Assembly: GCF_001591505.1 (NCBI RefSeq)
Contig: NZ_BCVA01000001.1
Span: 1-64,000, forward strand
Origin: Neobacillus niacini NBRC 15566
GTDB lineage: Bacteria; Bacillota; Bacilli; Bacillales; Cytobacillaceae
Direction of reading: 5' to 3'
Length of the DNA stretch: 64,000 nucleotides
In this document: positions 7,706-15,679 of the stretch, piece by piece
How positions within the stretch are numbered: the stretch's first letter is position 1
Layout: each line of letters starts with the position of its first letter
Translations under genes and position numbers: made by a program
Notes under the pieces: generated by a model
The model's database searches: none
What the model saw: the letters and a program-made list of their open reading frames with translations, nothing else
What the model was told of the DNA's origin: nothing

Positions 7706-7790
7706 AAAATGAAATTTAGGGAAAGAGTTCAGGAAAAACAAAATAAGATATTCAGAGGTTAAGTATTATTTGAAATAATGTACAACCAGT

Positions 7791-8024
7791 TTACTTTTTA
7801 CCGATTGATACCTTCCAAACTTCAGGACCTTCTTCAAGGTACTCCCAAGTAAATTGTTCAGGTCTTTCCATCATAAAATGATACTGAAGGGGTCTTGGAT
7901 CGTGGTCGTTCACAATCTGCATAAACTCTCCAGAATTTAATTCATCAAAACCCTTAAAAATAGTTGAATGCTTTTCACGCGGTGGAAAATCTGGCACATG
8001 GATAATCGTTGCAAATGTTTGCAT
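7791..8024 (-). CDS. DUF2249 protein (full-consensus member)
   Basis: This 77-residue protein spans one DUF2249 domain. The family hallmark VNDHDPRPLQY sits near residues 38-48, followed by FTWEYLEEGPEVWKV at the C-terminus. DUF2249 genes frequently occur with denitrification and NO-handling genes, and here norZ is the next large gene. The biochemical role is unknown. The ATG at 8024 has GAGGGA 9 bases upstream; the GTG at 8033 would overlap it. A perfect TATAAT (8060-8065) and an Fnr-like site precede the gene, and a terminator follows it, so it is probably monocistronic. Confidence 0.85.
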   Translation of the reverse strand: MQTFATIIHVPDFPPREKHSTIFKGFDELNSGEFMQIVNDHDPRPLQYHFMMERPEQFTWEYLEEGPEVWKVSIGKK

Positions 8025-8059
8025 TATTTTCACTCCCTCTAATTTGTTACTTCTTTTTT

Positions 8060-8102
8060 ATTATAAGGAATATGTCTATCTTCCATAGTGTTGACCATCA
8101 CA
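8060..8102 (-). promoter_or_regulatory. Fnr-like class II promoter before the DUF2249 gene
   Basis: On the minus strand TGTGATGGTCAACACT (8087-8102) has one perfect TGTGA half-site and a degenerate partner. TATAAT (8060-8065) begins exactly 22 bases after the box, the same spacing as before the ba3 operon and hcp. The -35 is poor (CTATGG), as expected of an activator-dependent promoter. Confidence 0.6.
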
Positions 8103-8142
8103 CTTATAGGATGATTTTGTTAATAGTGTCGGAAGGAGAAAG

Positions 8143-8292
8143 ATGATGAAAGAACTAATTGGTCATTGCACCACATGCGACAAAGAAATATATTGTTTAG
8201 ATGGCTTCTTTAACGGAGTACAATCTGACGACCGAAAAATCTATTGTTTTGAATGCTGCAATTCGAACCAAAAAGAAAATCCGCAAGCTTAG
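8143..8292 (+). CDS. Small zinc-finger-like protein, 49 residues
   Basis: The ORF encodes a protein with two cysteine pairs, HCTTCDKE near residue 8 and YCFECCN near residue 35, probably one structural zinc site. A strong ribosome binding site (GGAAGGAG) precedes tandem ATG codons (8143 or 8146). The stop lies inside a terminator hairpin. It sits between a DUF2249 gene and norZ on the opposite strand. I do not recognise the family; the cysteine spacing and signals support a real gene. Confidence 0.7.
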   Translation: MMKELIGHCTTCDKEIYCLDGFFNGVQSDDRKIYCFECCNSNQKENPQA

Positions 8293-8307
8293 CCCTTGCG
8301 GATTTTT
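8277..8307. terminator. Bidirectional terminator between the zinc-finger ORF and norZ
   Basis: A stem of AAAATCCGCAAG against CTTGCGGATTTTT with a 7-base loop serves both convergent genes. It overlaps the small ORF's last codons. Confidence 0.88.
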
Positions 8308-8317
8308 CCATTTATGC

Positions 8318-10681
8318 TTAGTCTTCGTCCACTGCTAAATCTTTTACCGGAAGCGGCTCTTCTTCCTTATGTGTTGGCCTGCGAAGATGGAAAAGAGCCT
8401 TCAAACTAAATGCGAGTAACACAACAACACCCATTAAGAAAATCGTATCTGGAACAGCACGCCATGTTAAAATACTCTGAACAATATCCTTTTGAAGAAA
8501 TTCAGCTGAACGGGAAGCTGCATATCCTTTGTCATATGCTTCTTTCAATTGAATAATTCCAACTGGCAGCAGCGACACAAATACCATACCTGCAAGACCA
8601 ACGTTCAACATAATACAGCTGATTTTTACCCACTTATCGTTCCATGCCTCTGGTTTGACGATATTTCTCAATGAGTACAGTAAGACTGCACAGGCGAACA
8701 TACCGTAGACACCCATCATTGATCCATGTCCATGGGCAGGTGTTAAGAATTGGCCATGTTCTAAGAAACTTACTGCAGGCAGATTGATTAAGAAGCCCAT
8801 GACCCCTGCTCCAACTAAATTCCAGATACCAACAGAGATCAAGAACCAGAAGGTACCTATATAAGGGAAATTATTACCTCCATCTTTCATTACCTTATAA
8901 TGCTCATAAGCTTCTAGAATTAAGAGCGTTAAGGGAATAACCTCCAGCGCAGAAAATACAGCACCAAGGGCAATCCAAATTTCAGCAGAACCGTTGTAAT
9001 AATAATGATGTCCTATACCGATAACGCCGCTTCCTAAAAGTAAAATTAATTGGAAATAAAGTGCTTTTACGGTAGAACTCTTTGTTACAAGCTTCATTTG
9101 TACCATTAAGAATCCGATAACAACAACTGCAAATACTTCAAAAATACCTTCTACCCAAAGGTGAATAATCCACCAGCGCCAGTAGTCAGCAAAGGTAAAG
9201 CTTGTATCAGGGTTGATTAATAAGGCAAAGATGTAGAATGCCGGTACAGCAATTGCCGAGTTGAACAATAAGTGTATAAGTCCACCCTTATCGCTTTCAC
9301 GCTTTAATCCACTCTTAAGTCCACGATAAACGATGAAAAGCCAAATGAGCATTCCAACTATCAAAATAATCTGCCATAAACGTCCTAACTCAATATATTC
9401 CCAGCCAGTGTGACGAAGGAGGAACCAATTGTTTCCTAAGTAGCCGTTTGCACCCAGCCATTGGCCAATCATACTTCCAACAACGAGGACAACTAATGCC
9501 CAGAATAATATATCTACCAATAATCCTTGCTTTTTAGGCTCGTATCCGCCGACAAGCGGTGCTATATAAATCCCCATTCCTAACCAAGCTGTTGCAATCC
9601 AAAAGATCGCTAGCTGCAAATGATAGCCTTTTGTAATATTAAATGGAAGAATGTCATGAATCCATTTAATTCCAAAGAAACTATCTGGTTCTATATAATA
9701 GTGGGCTAATAATGCACCGAGCATAGCCTGGACAAAGAATAGAGCCACAACGATAACAAAATATTTTCCTGTTTTTACTTGTGACAGCGTCAGTGGAATT
9801 TTCTTCAGGTCGATTTGTGGGAAGTTTCCTTCCTTATATGCTTTGTCCATGTCTAAATGATAACGATAGAACACCCACAAAATGATACCAATAAAGAGAA
9901 TTAATAAGGTTACGCTGACACCGCTCCAAAGGATGGCAGAGAACGACATTTGGTTACCTGCATCTTCATAATATGGCCAGTTATTAGTATAAGTAATTTC
10001 ATCCCCTTGACGCACAGTGCTTGAAAGCCATGCAGTCCAGAAGAAGAAATCTGAGATTTGTTCGATTTGATCACCTTCAGCAACATAAGCACGGTCTTTC
10101 TCTGGCATATCTGACTCTTTAATCAGATTCTCCTTTAATCCCCAGCCATCACCTTTAGTAAAGATTTCATTATAGTATCCTCTTACTTTTTCAAGCCCAA
10201 AAGCTTGAGCATTTGTTAATTTCATCGTATCTGAACTGCTATCATAACGATTTTCACGCATTTCTTTGATAACAATATTTTTAATAATAGACTTTTCATC
10301 CTCAGATAAAGAAGCATAGTTGCTGTTAAACTTCTCATTAGCTCGATAATCCTGCATTCCTTCGGTATATATCTTCAGAGCTTCAGCTGTATAATCTGGA
10401 CCCATATAGGAGCCATGACCTAAAACTGTTCCATAATCCATTATGCCATATTTTTGGAAAACTGCTTGTCCTCCCATAATGCTTTCTTTTGTAAAAAGCA
10501 CTTCCCCGTTTTCATTAGTTATTTCTAAAGGTCGTGGTGCCTGCTCCTTAAAAATCCAATAGCCGCCAGCCAACAAAACGGTGAAGCTTAGCAATATCGT
10601 AATTATTAAAATGGATTTTAACAGTGCATTTCGATTCGCCTTCACCATTGTGTTTGTTTTTGTCCCCCGTTGTATTTCCAT
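8318..10681 (-). CDS. norZ: Quinol-dependent nitric oxide reductase, single-subunit qNOR
   Basis: This 787-residue membrane enzyme reduces 2 NO to N2O with electrons from (mena)quinol. An N-terminal helix (residues 20-40) is followed by a large external domain (to about 220) that mimics the cytochrome-c subunit of cNOR. The NorB-like core of 12 helices comes next. NOR signatures are visible: HLWVEGIFEVFAVV, with the glutamates that replace part of the CuB site, then GIGHHYYYNG and TPAHGHGSMMGVYG. The ATG at 10681 has AAAGGA 8 bases upstream; the in-frame GTG at 10729 lacks a site. It diverges from a Crp/Fnr gene. The role could be denitrification or NO detoxification; no nitrite or N2O reductase lies in this window. 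Confidence 0.94.
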   Translation of the reverse strand: MEIQRGTKTNTMVKANRNALLKSILIITILLSFTVLLAGGYWIFKEQAPRPLEITNENGEVLFTKESIMGGQAVFQKYGIMDYGTVLGHGSYMGPDYTAEALKIYTEGMQDYRANEKFNSNYASLSEDEKSIIKNIVIKEMRENRYDSSSDTMKLTNAQAFGLEKVRGYYNEIFTKGDGWGLKENLIKESDMPEKDRAYVAEGDQIEQISDFFFWTAWLSSTVRQGDEITYTNNWPYYEDAGNQMSFSAILWSGVSVTLLILFIGIILWVFYRYHLDMDKAYKEGNFPQIDLKKIPLTLSQVKTGKYFVIVVALFFVQAMLGALLAHYYIEPDSFFGIKWIHDILPFNITKGYHLQLAIFWIATAWLGMGIYIAPLVGGYEPKKQGLLVDILFWALVVLVVGSMIGQWLGANGYLGNNWFLLRHTGWEYIELGRLWQIILIVGMLIWLFIVYRGLKSGLKRESDKGGLIHLLFNSAIAVPAFYIFALLINPDTSFTFADYWRWWIIHLWVEGIFEVFAVVVIGFLMVQMKLVTKSSTVKALYFQLILLLGSGVIGIGHHYYYNGSAEIWIALGAVFSALEVIPLTLLILEAYEHYKVMKDGGNNFPYIGTFWFLISVGIWNLVGAGVMGFLINLPAVSFLEHGQFLTPAHGHGSMMGVYGMFACAVLLYSLRNIVKPEAWNDKWVKISCIMLNVGLAGMVFVSLLPVGIIQLKEAYDKGYAASRSAEFLQKDIVQSILTWRAVPDTIFLMGVVVLLAFSLKALFHLRRPTHKEEEPLPVKDLAVDED

Positions 10682-10765
10682 TTCTGTCATCCTTTCGCGT
10701 TTGATTACCTTACGTATTCTATCGTTCACAAGAAATTCACAAAGTGAAACTCCTCATGATGAGCT

Positions 10766-10781
10766 TGTGATTTTTACCACA
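10766..10781 (+). promoter_or_regulatory. Fnr-like box in the norZ/regulator intergenic region (regulator side)
   Basis: TGTGATTTTTACCACA differs from the TGTGA-N6-TCACA palindrome at one position. A -10-like TAAAAT lies at 10805-10810, giving a centre near -43.5 for the plus-strand regulator gene. This spacing is less exact than at the other boxes. Confidence 0.5.
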
Positions 10782-10818
10782 TGCCACCTGAGAATTATTT
10801 TCAATAAAATTTGCTATC

Positions 10819-10834
10819 TATGATGGAGGTCACA
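10819..10834 (-). promoter_or_regulatory. Fnr-like box in the norZ/regulator intergenic region (norZ side)
   Basis: On the minus strand TGTGACCTCCATCATA differs from the palindrome at one position. AT-rich -10 candidates (AATAAT or TAATTC) lie 18-27 bases beyond it toward norZ. Two TTGTGAA heptamers, 11 bp apart, lie further downstream at 10725-10742. Confidence 0.45.
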
Positions 10835-10899
10835 TAATTCCTCTTCCATCACTGATAAAATGAAGCTAATCAATAATTACTAATACGAAGGTGATGTTA

Positions 10900-11592
10900 A
10901 TGAGGCAAGAGGACATAAAAAAAAGATTATCAGCCGTCCCTCTATTTAAAGAATTATCAGATAAGGAGCTGGAACCCTTTATAAAAATTGCTTTGACACG
11001 CTTATATAAGCAGAAAATGTATGTATTTATGCAGGAAGACCCGCTTGATCGGGTATTTTTCATCCATTCAGGAAAAATCAAAATCTATAAAACTGATTTT
11101 TCCGGGAAGGAACAAATTGTATCAGTACTCGAACCAGGTGAGATGTTTCCACATGCAGGGTTTTTCAGAGAAGGAAACTTCCCCGCACATGCTGAGGTGT
11201 TAGAAGAGGCAAATCTCATTGTTTTACCAATAGATAAATTTGAAGAAACACTTATTGCCAATCCAGAACTCTGCATCAAACTTTTTAAAGTCCTAGGAGA
11301 GAAAATCGTCGACCTCCAAGGAAGGTTAGAGGCACAGGTTCTCCATAATACCTTTGAACAAATTGTTTTACTCCTTATTCGACTTTGTCAGTCAAACGGT
11401 GAACAAGCTGGTAACAAGTATCAGCTTACAACACAATTTACAAATCGTGAGCTGGCGAACATGATTGGCACCTCTAGAGAAACAGTCAGCAGAACCATTA
11501 ACCATTTAAAAAAGAAAAACTACATTAACTTGTGCGAAAATGGCTTCTATCTAATTGACCGCGATGCACTGGAGCAGGAATTATTCTATTAA
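10900..11592 (+). CDS. Crp/Fnr-family transcriptional regulator, NO reductase-linked
   Basis: This 230-residue protein has an N-terminal cyclic-nucleotide-binding-like beta barrel (about residues 12-125), a dimerisation helix (about 125-150) and a C-terminal winged HTH (about 165-225). The recognition helix contains TSRETVSRT, an E--SR pattern like Fnr/Crp that reads TGTGA-type half-sites. It has three scattered cysteines and no [4Fe-4S] cluster motif, so oxygen sensing as in B. subtilis Fnr is unlikely. Sensing NO by heme or another ligand is an inference. ATG 10900 fits AAGG better than the GTG at 10891. It leads an operon with two DUF2249 genes, a membrane protein and a DUF59 gene, and is paralogous to the product of 23191-23889. 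Confidence 0.88.
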   Translation: MRQEDIKKRLSAVPLFKELSDKELEPFIKIALTRLYKQKMYVFMQEDPLDRVFFIHSGKIKIYKTDFSGKEQIVSVLEPGEMFPHAGFFREGNFPAHAEVLEEANLIVLPIDKFEETLIANPELCIKLFKVLGEKIVDLQGRLEAQVLHNTFEQIVLLLIRLCQSNGEQAGNKYQLTTQFTNRELANMIGTSRETVSRTINHLKKKNYINLCENGFYLIDRDALEQELFY

Positions 11593-11616
11593 AAATCATT
11601 CAAGGAGTTGTTAAAA

Positions 11617-11850
11617 GTGGAAAAAAAGATTATTGAGCTAGATGTTAGAGAAGATTTAAAGAATAAGATTGAACCATTCCAAAAAATTATGGAAGCCATC
11701 AAAGAAGTGAAAGAAAATGATATTTTTATCCTCCATGCTCCTTTCAAGCCTGTACCGTTATTTACTGTATTAAAAGCAAAAGGCTTTACGCATGAAGCAG
11801 AGGAAATGGGAGAAAAGCACTGGAAAGTTACCTTTACAAAGAATGCTTAA
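11617..11850 (+). CDS. DUF2249-type protein, second copy (divergent)
   Basis: This 77-residue protein keeps the DUF2249 layout: an N-terminal strand (IIELDVRED), a helix, then ILHAPFKPVPLF in place of the usual NDHDPRPL, and the C-terminal HWKVTF strand. The GTG start at 11617 has a perfect AAGGAG 9 bases upstream; the TTG at 11608 would abut it. It lies 24 bp after the regulator and 23 bp before another DUF2249 gene, clearly one operon. Function unknown. Confidence 0.8.
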   Translation: MEKKIIELDVREDLKNKIEPFQKIMEAIKEVKENDIFILHAPFKPVPLFTVLKAKGFTHEAEEMGEKHWKVTFTKNA

Positions 11851-11873
11851 AAGATAGAGAAGGGTGATGAACG

Positions 11874-12080
11874 ATGATATTAGATAATAGAGGTTTAGAA
11901 CCGCCTCAGCCAATGATTAGGACTTTGGCAGCTTTAGAAAATTTAGCTGAAGGCGAAGTATTAACAATAATTAATGAGAGAAGACCCATGTTCCTTTATG
12001 AACAGCTTGAGGAACTGGGCTATAAGCAGCGAACAGAACCACAAAACGATGGAAGTTTCAAAATTGAAATTTTCCGGTAA
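11874..12080 (+). CDS. DUF2249-type protein, third copy (short)
   Basis: This 68-residue protein begins MILDNRGLEPPQPMIRTL and carries LTIINERRPMFLYEQLEELGY, the degenerate counterpart of the family's NDHDPRPL-Y region. The end (SFKIEIFR) is a single strand. AAGGGTG lies upstream of the ATG. It is the third DUF2249-like gene within 4.3 kb. The three copies differ enough to suggest distinct roles rather than recent duplication. Confidence 0.78.
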   Translation: MILDNRGLEPPQPMIRTLAALENLAEGEVLTIINERRPMFLYEQLEELGYKQRTEPQNDGSFKIEIFR

Positions 12081-12091
12081 GAAGGTGAAGA

Positions 12092-13339
12092 ATGATGCTT
12101 CCTCAGACAATGGGAAGTGAAACAAATAGTAAGCTTCCATTCTCATTTATAATTTTCAGCCTAATTGCGCTGGTGTTATCACAAATCTTAGTCCTAGTAA
12201 ATGGACAAATGGTTGTAAACGGCATTTTTCGCATTCCCGCAATCTGGTCAGCTGCCCACTTACTGGTCTTGGGCTGGGCTCTTATGGTTGCGATGGGTGC
12301 CATGTATCAGCTTGTACCAGTTGCTTTCTTAACGCCAATTTGGAATGAGAAATTTGGTTTTATCCAATTTTTTGTTACAGCTATTGGCATCGCAACATTT
12401 TCCTGGATGTTATATATATCTCCACATAACGCATTGATTCCAGGAATTCTGATGCTAATGGGCATATTAATGTTCTTATTTCAAATGTTTATGACCATGA
12501 GAAAGCAGGCAAAACCAAATATTCTAACAGCATTTGTTGGAAGTGCCCTTGTTTGTTTATTCTTGACGATATTCTTGGGGATAACTTTGATTTATTCACT
12601 ACAAACAGGATTTGCTGCTGCGTACTATCAAGCTATTTTTAAAAGCCATCTTTTAATGGGTGTAACAGGCTGGTTTACACTATTAATTTTCGGTTTTTCT
12701 TATAAAATGGTTCCAATGTTTTCATTATCACACGGGTTTCCTATGGTACAGGCTCGTTATGTATACGGACTTTATGTTTCTGGTCTTGTTATTACATTAC
12801 TTTCATTCTTTAATGGGAATCCATTTTTATTAAAGGCAGGATTTTTCCTACTACTCGCAGGATTTTCCGTTTTCAGCTGGCATATCTCTATCATTATTAA
12901 AAAGAGGTTAAAGAAAAAACTGGATCATTCGTTTACATTTGCCTTAGTTGCAATTGGTTTAGGTAATATCATCCACCTAGCAGCATTCATCTCCTTATGG
13001 AGTAATCAAAATTCAGCCCTAATCGGACCGTTCATTTACTTATATTTATTACTTTGGATTGTCCTTAGTATTATGGGCTATTTATATAAAATTGTTCCGT
13101 TCCTTTGGTGGACATATAAATACAGTAAGGAGATCGGAAAAAAATCGGTTCCGTCCTTAAAAGAAATGATGAATGAGAGTATTGTTGTTCCTTTATTTTC
13201 CTTATTTGTAATAGCAGTATTTGCTGTATTCTTTTCAATCTTTTTTGAGACCATTCTAATCTTTAATATCGGACAATTTGTTTTATCCAGTGTATTTATC
13301 CTAATTGCAATTAGTATCCTAAAAGTCTTAAAAAAATAA
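12092..13339 (+). CDS. 12-TM heme-copper-oxidase-like / NnrS-like membrane protein
   Basis: This 415-residue protein is almost entirely hydrophobic, with about 12 predicted helices as in heme-copper oxidase subunit I. Conserved-looking histidines sit in helix 2 (His56, SAAHLLVLGW), helix 6 (His186, KSHLLMGVTGW) and helix 9 (IIHLAAF). The phrases MYQLVPV, SYKMVPMF and YKIVPF recur at helix ends. I see no complete set of heme-copper ligands and no accompanying CuA subunit, so it is probably not a terminal oxidase. It could be a heme or copper-binding NO-response protein like NnrS. It is co-transcribed with the regulator, DUF2249 and DUF59 genes. Confidence 0.65.
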   Translation: MMLPQTMGSETNSKLPFSFIIFSLIALVLSQILVLVNGQMVVNGIFRIPAIWSAAHLLVLGWALMVAMGAMYQLVPVAFLTPIWNEKFGFIQFFVTAIGIATFSWMLYISPHNALIPGILMLMGILMFLFQMFMTMRKQAKPNILTAFVGSALVCLFLTIFLGITLIYSLQTGFAAAYYQAIFKSHLLMGVTGWFTLLIFGFSYKMVPMFSLSHGFPMVQARYVYGLYVSGLVITLLSFFNGNPFLLKAGFFLLLAGFSVFSWHISIIIKKRLKKKLDHSFTFALVAIGLGNIIHLAAFISLWSNQNSALIGPFIYLYLLLWIVLSIMGYLYKIVPFLWWTYKYSKEIGKKSVPSLKEMMNESIVVPLFSLFVIAVFAVFFSIFFETILIFNIGQFVLSSVFILIAISILKVLKK

Positions 13340-13349
13340 AGAGGTGCTT

Positions 13350-13652
13350 ATGATGATTCTAAAAGATAAAGTGATCGAAGCGTTAAAGAGTGTATATGAC
13401 CCTGAATTAAATATTAATGTTGTCGACTTAGGGTTAATTTATTATGTTGATGTGACGGATAGTAATGACGTAGAGGTAACGATGACATTAACGACACCTG
13501 GCTGCCCTCTTCATGACAGTATTACAAGAGGAGTCCGTTATAGTATCGAAGGAATCGAAGAAACAAGAAACGTGGAAGTGAATCTCGTTTGGGAACCTGC
13601 ATGGTCACCTGAGAAAATGACAGCTGAGGGCCTTCGTTTATTAGGTAGATAA
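13350..13652 (+). CDS. DUF59/MIP18-family Fe-S assembly factor (SufT/PaaD-like)
   Basis: This 100-residue protein has the family motifs YDPELNINVVDLGLIY (about residues 17-32) and TTPGCPLHD with the conserved cysteine near residue 51. Members such as SufT and YitW assist iron-sulfur cluster maturation. It is the last gene of the regulator operon, so it might repair or assemble clusters damaged by NO. GAGG precedes tandem ATGs (13350 or 13353). A terminator follows. Confidence 0.85.
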   Translation: MMILKDKVIEALKSVYDPELNINVVDLGLIYYVDVTDSNDVEVTMTLTTPGCPLHDSITRGVRYSIEGIEETRNVEVNLVWEPAWSPEKMTAEGLRLLGR

Positions 13653-13659
13653 GAAACAG

Positions 13660-13688
13660 AAAAGGTCAGCCGATTGTGCTGACCTTTT
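13660..13688. terminator. Bidirectional terminator between the DUF59 gene and ypvA
   Basis: A stem of AAAAGGTCAGC/GCTGACCTTTT with a 7-base loop separates the convergent island operon and ypvA. Confidence 0.9.
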
Positions 13689-13690
13689 GC

Positions 13691-15616
13691 TTATACTTCT
13701 AGTGCTTGTGTCGGTAGAACATCTTTAATTTTCTGTAATAAGGCTGAATCGATATTCTCATTTAGCATGATATGCACACTGCCTTGATCGTTTTCACTTC
13801 TAATTAATCGACCTATCCCCTGTCTTAATCGCAGCAGCATATATGGTAAATCTACTTCCTCAAATGAATCACTAACACCATTTCTTTTAGCCGTAAACAC
13901 GGGGTCATTCGGTGGGAATGGCAGTGAAAAAACGATAACATTTTCCAATGATCTGCCTGGTATATCTAAACCTTCCCAAAGGTGAATGGTGCAAAGAACG
14001 GCGTGCTCTTCATTTTGAAATTTGGAAACAAGCGTGCTTATTTCTTCATCACCTTCAAAGTATACAGGATACGGAATATTCCCTGACAACTTTTCTTTTA
14101 TAACTTTTAATTCATTTTGATTGTTTAGAAGAATAAGTGCCCGGCCTTCTGACTGAAGTATCTTGTTAATGACATAATCGAGTTTATCATCGAACGATTT
14201 TTCATTGAATCTCGGAATATATACTTCCATTTTTTCTTCGTAATCAAAAGGTGAATCAACAGAAAAGGATAAATACTCTTTAATACCCAAGCTATTAGCG
14301 ATGTAATCAAACTTCTTTTCATTCGATAATGTCGCAGAAGAAAAGATGAACGGTTTCTTTTGTGAGAATACTTCATCCCTCATGACTTCTTCTACCATTT
14401 TCGGCATAATTACAAGTGTCCGTTCATACCCCTTTTCCTCAAACCAAGTAATCCCGTTCATTTCTTTAAGAAAAAGTGATAATGAGTAAGTGATCTGCTC
14501 CAAATATTCCTCGACAATTTTTAAATCATATTCATTGATCACATACAATTCACTCTCAAAGACGAGCTCCTCTTCGATTGCTTGGAGCCTATTGAGCAGC
14601 GTTTTACCATATTGTATTAAAGAAGGATGCATGGTAATCATTTGTTTTTCTGAACCTTCTGATGGAACTGCGTGCTGTGAAATAGTACTAAAGAACTTAT
14701 CATTGTCTAAAAGAGCTTCCTCAATGGTGTATAGCGTTTTTTCACGTACTTCATTTTCCATCAACCTTGTAAGTAATGTCTCTAGAGTAGAATCTGTAAA
14801 ACGATAGCTTAATGCCTTCTGTGCTGCGTACTCGAGTAAATGTCCTTCATCAAAAACAACGGACGAGTGGTCAGGCAATAACGGCAGCTGCCCTTCCCGC
14901 TTCCGTGATTCTTTTGTCCAAATATGCTCCATATAAAAATCATGTGAGCAAATAATCAAGTCTTTCGCGTGACGGTAAAAATCACGATTTAGAGTGAGGC
15001 CGCAACGATGTCTTTTTTCACAAGAAAAACAGTCTTGGACCATATCCCAGTTTATTTTACCCCATGCTTCATCGGACAAAGAAGGATAATCCCTACGGTC
15101 GCCATATTTTTCAAATTTTTGCATGGAGCCATCACTATGGACGAAATCTGGTAAATCTTCATAAATTCCGGCTATATCATCGTTAAAGTCTTCATGCCTC
15201 ACATAATCCAGCTTTTTTAAACAAAGATATTGGTCCCTTGATTTTGCCAATCTTACATCCATATTGAGCCCAAGTACCTTTTCGAGCTTGGCAATGTCGC
15301 CTTCTTTTTTTACGAGCTGTTCGATTAATGTTTCATCCGCGCAGGCAATGATGGCTGGTCTATTAGTGTATCTAGCGTACATAATCGCATAAAGTAAGTA
15401 AACAATTGTCTTTCCGGTACCTACTCCAGCCTCTGCAAACATGACCTTTTTATCTTTAAATGCTTTTTCTAGCTGGAAGGCCATAAAAATTTGTTCATCT
15501 CGTAATTCAAAACCTGCTTCGGGTAAAATATCATAAAATAAATCGCCAATCCATTCACTCAGCTTGTCATAAAAGGACTCAGTTTTGGACACCACAAATG
15601 GAATACGGTCTTGCAT
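13691..15616 (-). CDS. ypvA: DinG/XPD-like ATP-dependent DNA helicase YpvA
   Basis: This 641-residue superfamily 2 helicase has Walker A as AGVGTGKT near residue 65, the DEAH-type box VFDEGHLLEYA near residue 253 and a C-terminal motif VI (RLRQGIGRLIRSE) near residue 607. Four cysteines typical of the Fe-S domain are present: LCLKKL near residue 112, then CFSCEKRHRC around residues 198-207. The length equals B. subtilis YpvA. It has no exonuclease domain, unlike the DinG at 37311-40118. The ribosome binding site is AGGAGTGGTG before the ATG. Confidence 0.92.
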   Translation of the reverse strand: MQDRIPFVVSKTESFYDKLSEWIGDLFYDILPEAGFELRDEQIFMAFQLEKAFKDKKVMFAEAGVGTGKTIVYLLYAIMYARYTNRPAIIACADETLIEQLVKKEGDIAKLEKVLGLNMDVRLAKSRDQYLCLKKLDYVRHEDFNDDIAGIYEDLPDFVHSDGSMQKFEKYGDRRDYPSLSDEAWGKINWDMVQDCFSCEKRHRCGLTLNRDFYRHAKDLIICSHDFYMEHIWTKESRKREGQLPLLPDHSSVVFDEGHLLEYAAQKALSYRFTDSTLETLLTRLMENEVREKTLYTIEEALLDNDKFFSTISQHAVPSEGSEKQMITMHPSLIQYGKTLLNRLQAIEEELVFESELYVINEYDLKIVEEYLEQITYSLSLFLKEMNGITWFEEKGYERTLVIMPKMVEEVMRDEVFSQKKPFIFSSATLSNEKKFDYIANSLGIKEYLSFSVDSPFDYEEKMEVYIPRFNEKSFDDKLDYVINKILQSEGRALILLNNQNELKVIKEKLSGNIPYPVYFEGDEEISTLVSKFQNEEHAVLCTIHLWEGLDIPGRSLENVIVFSLPFPPNDPVFTAKRNGVSDSFEEVDLPYMLLRLRQGIGRLIRSENDQGSVHIMLNENIDSALLQKIKDVLPTQALEV

Positions 15617-15679
15617 ATCACCACTCCTATAACGAATTAAATGGAGCCTCTATCATTAGGCTCCAATTGTTAATCTCTA

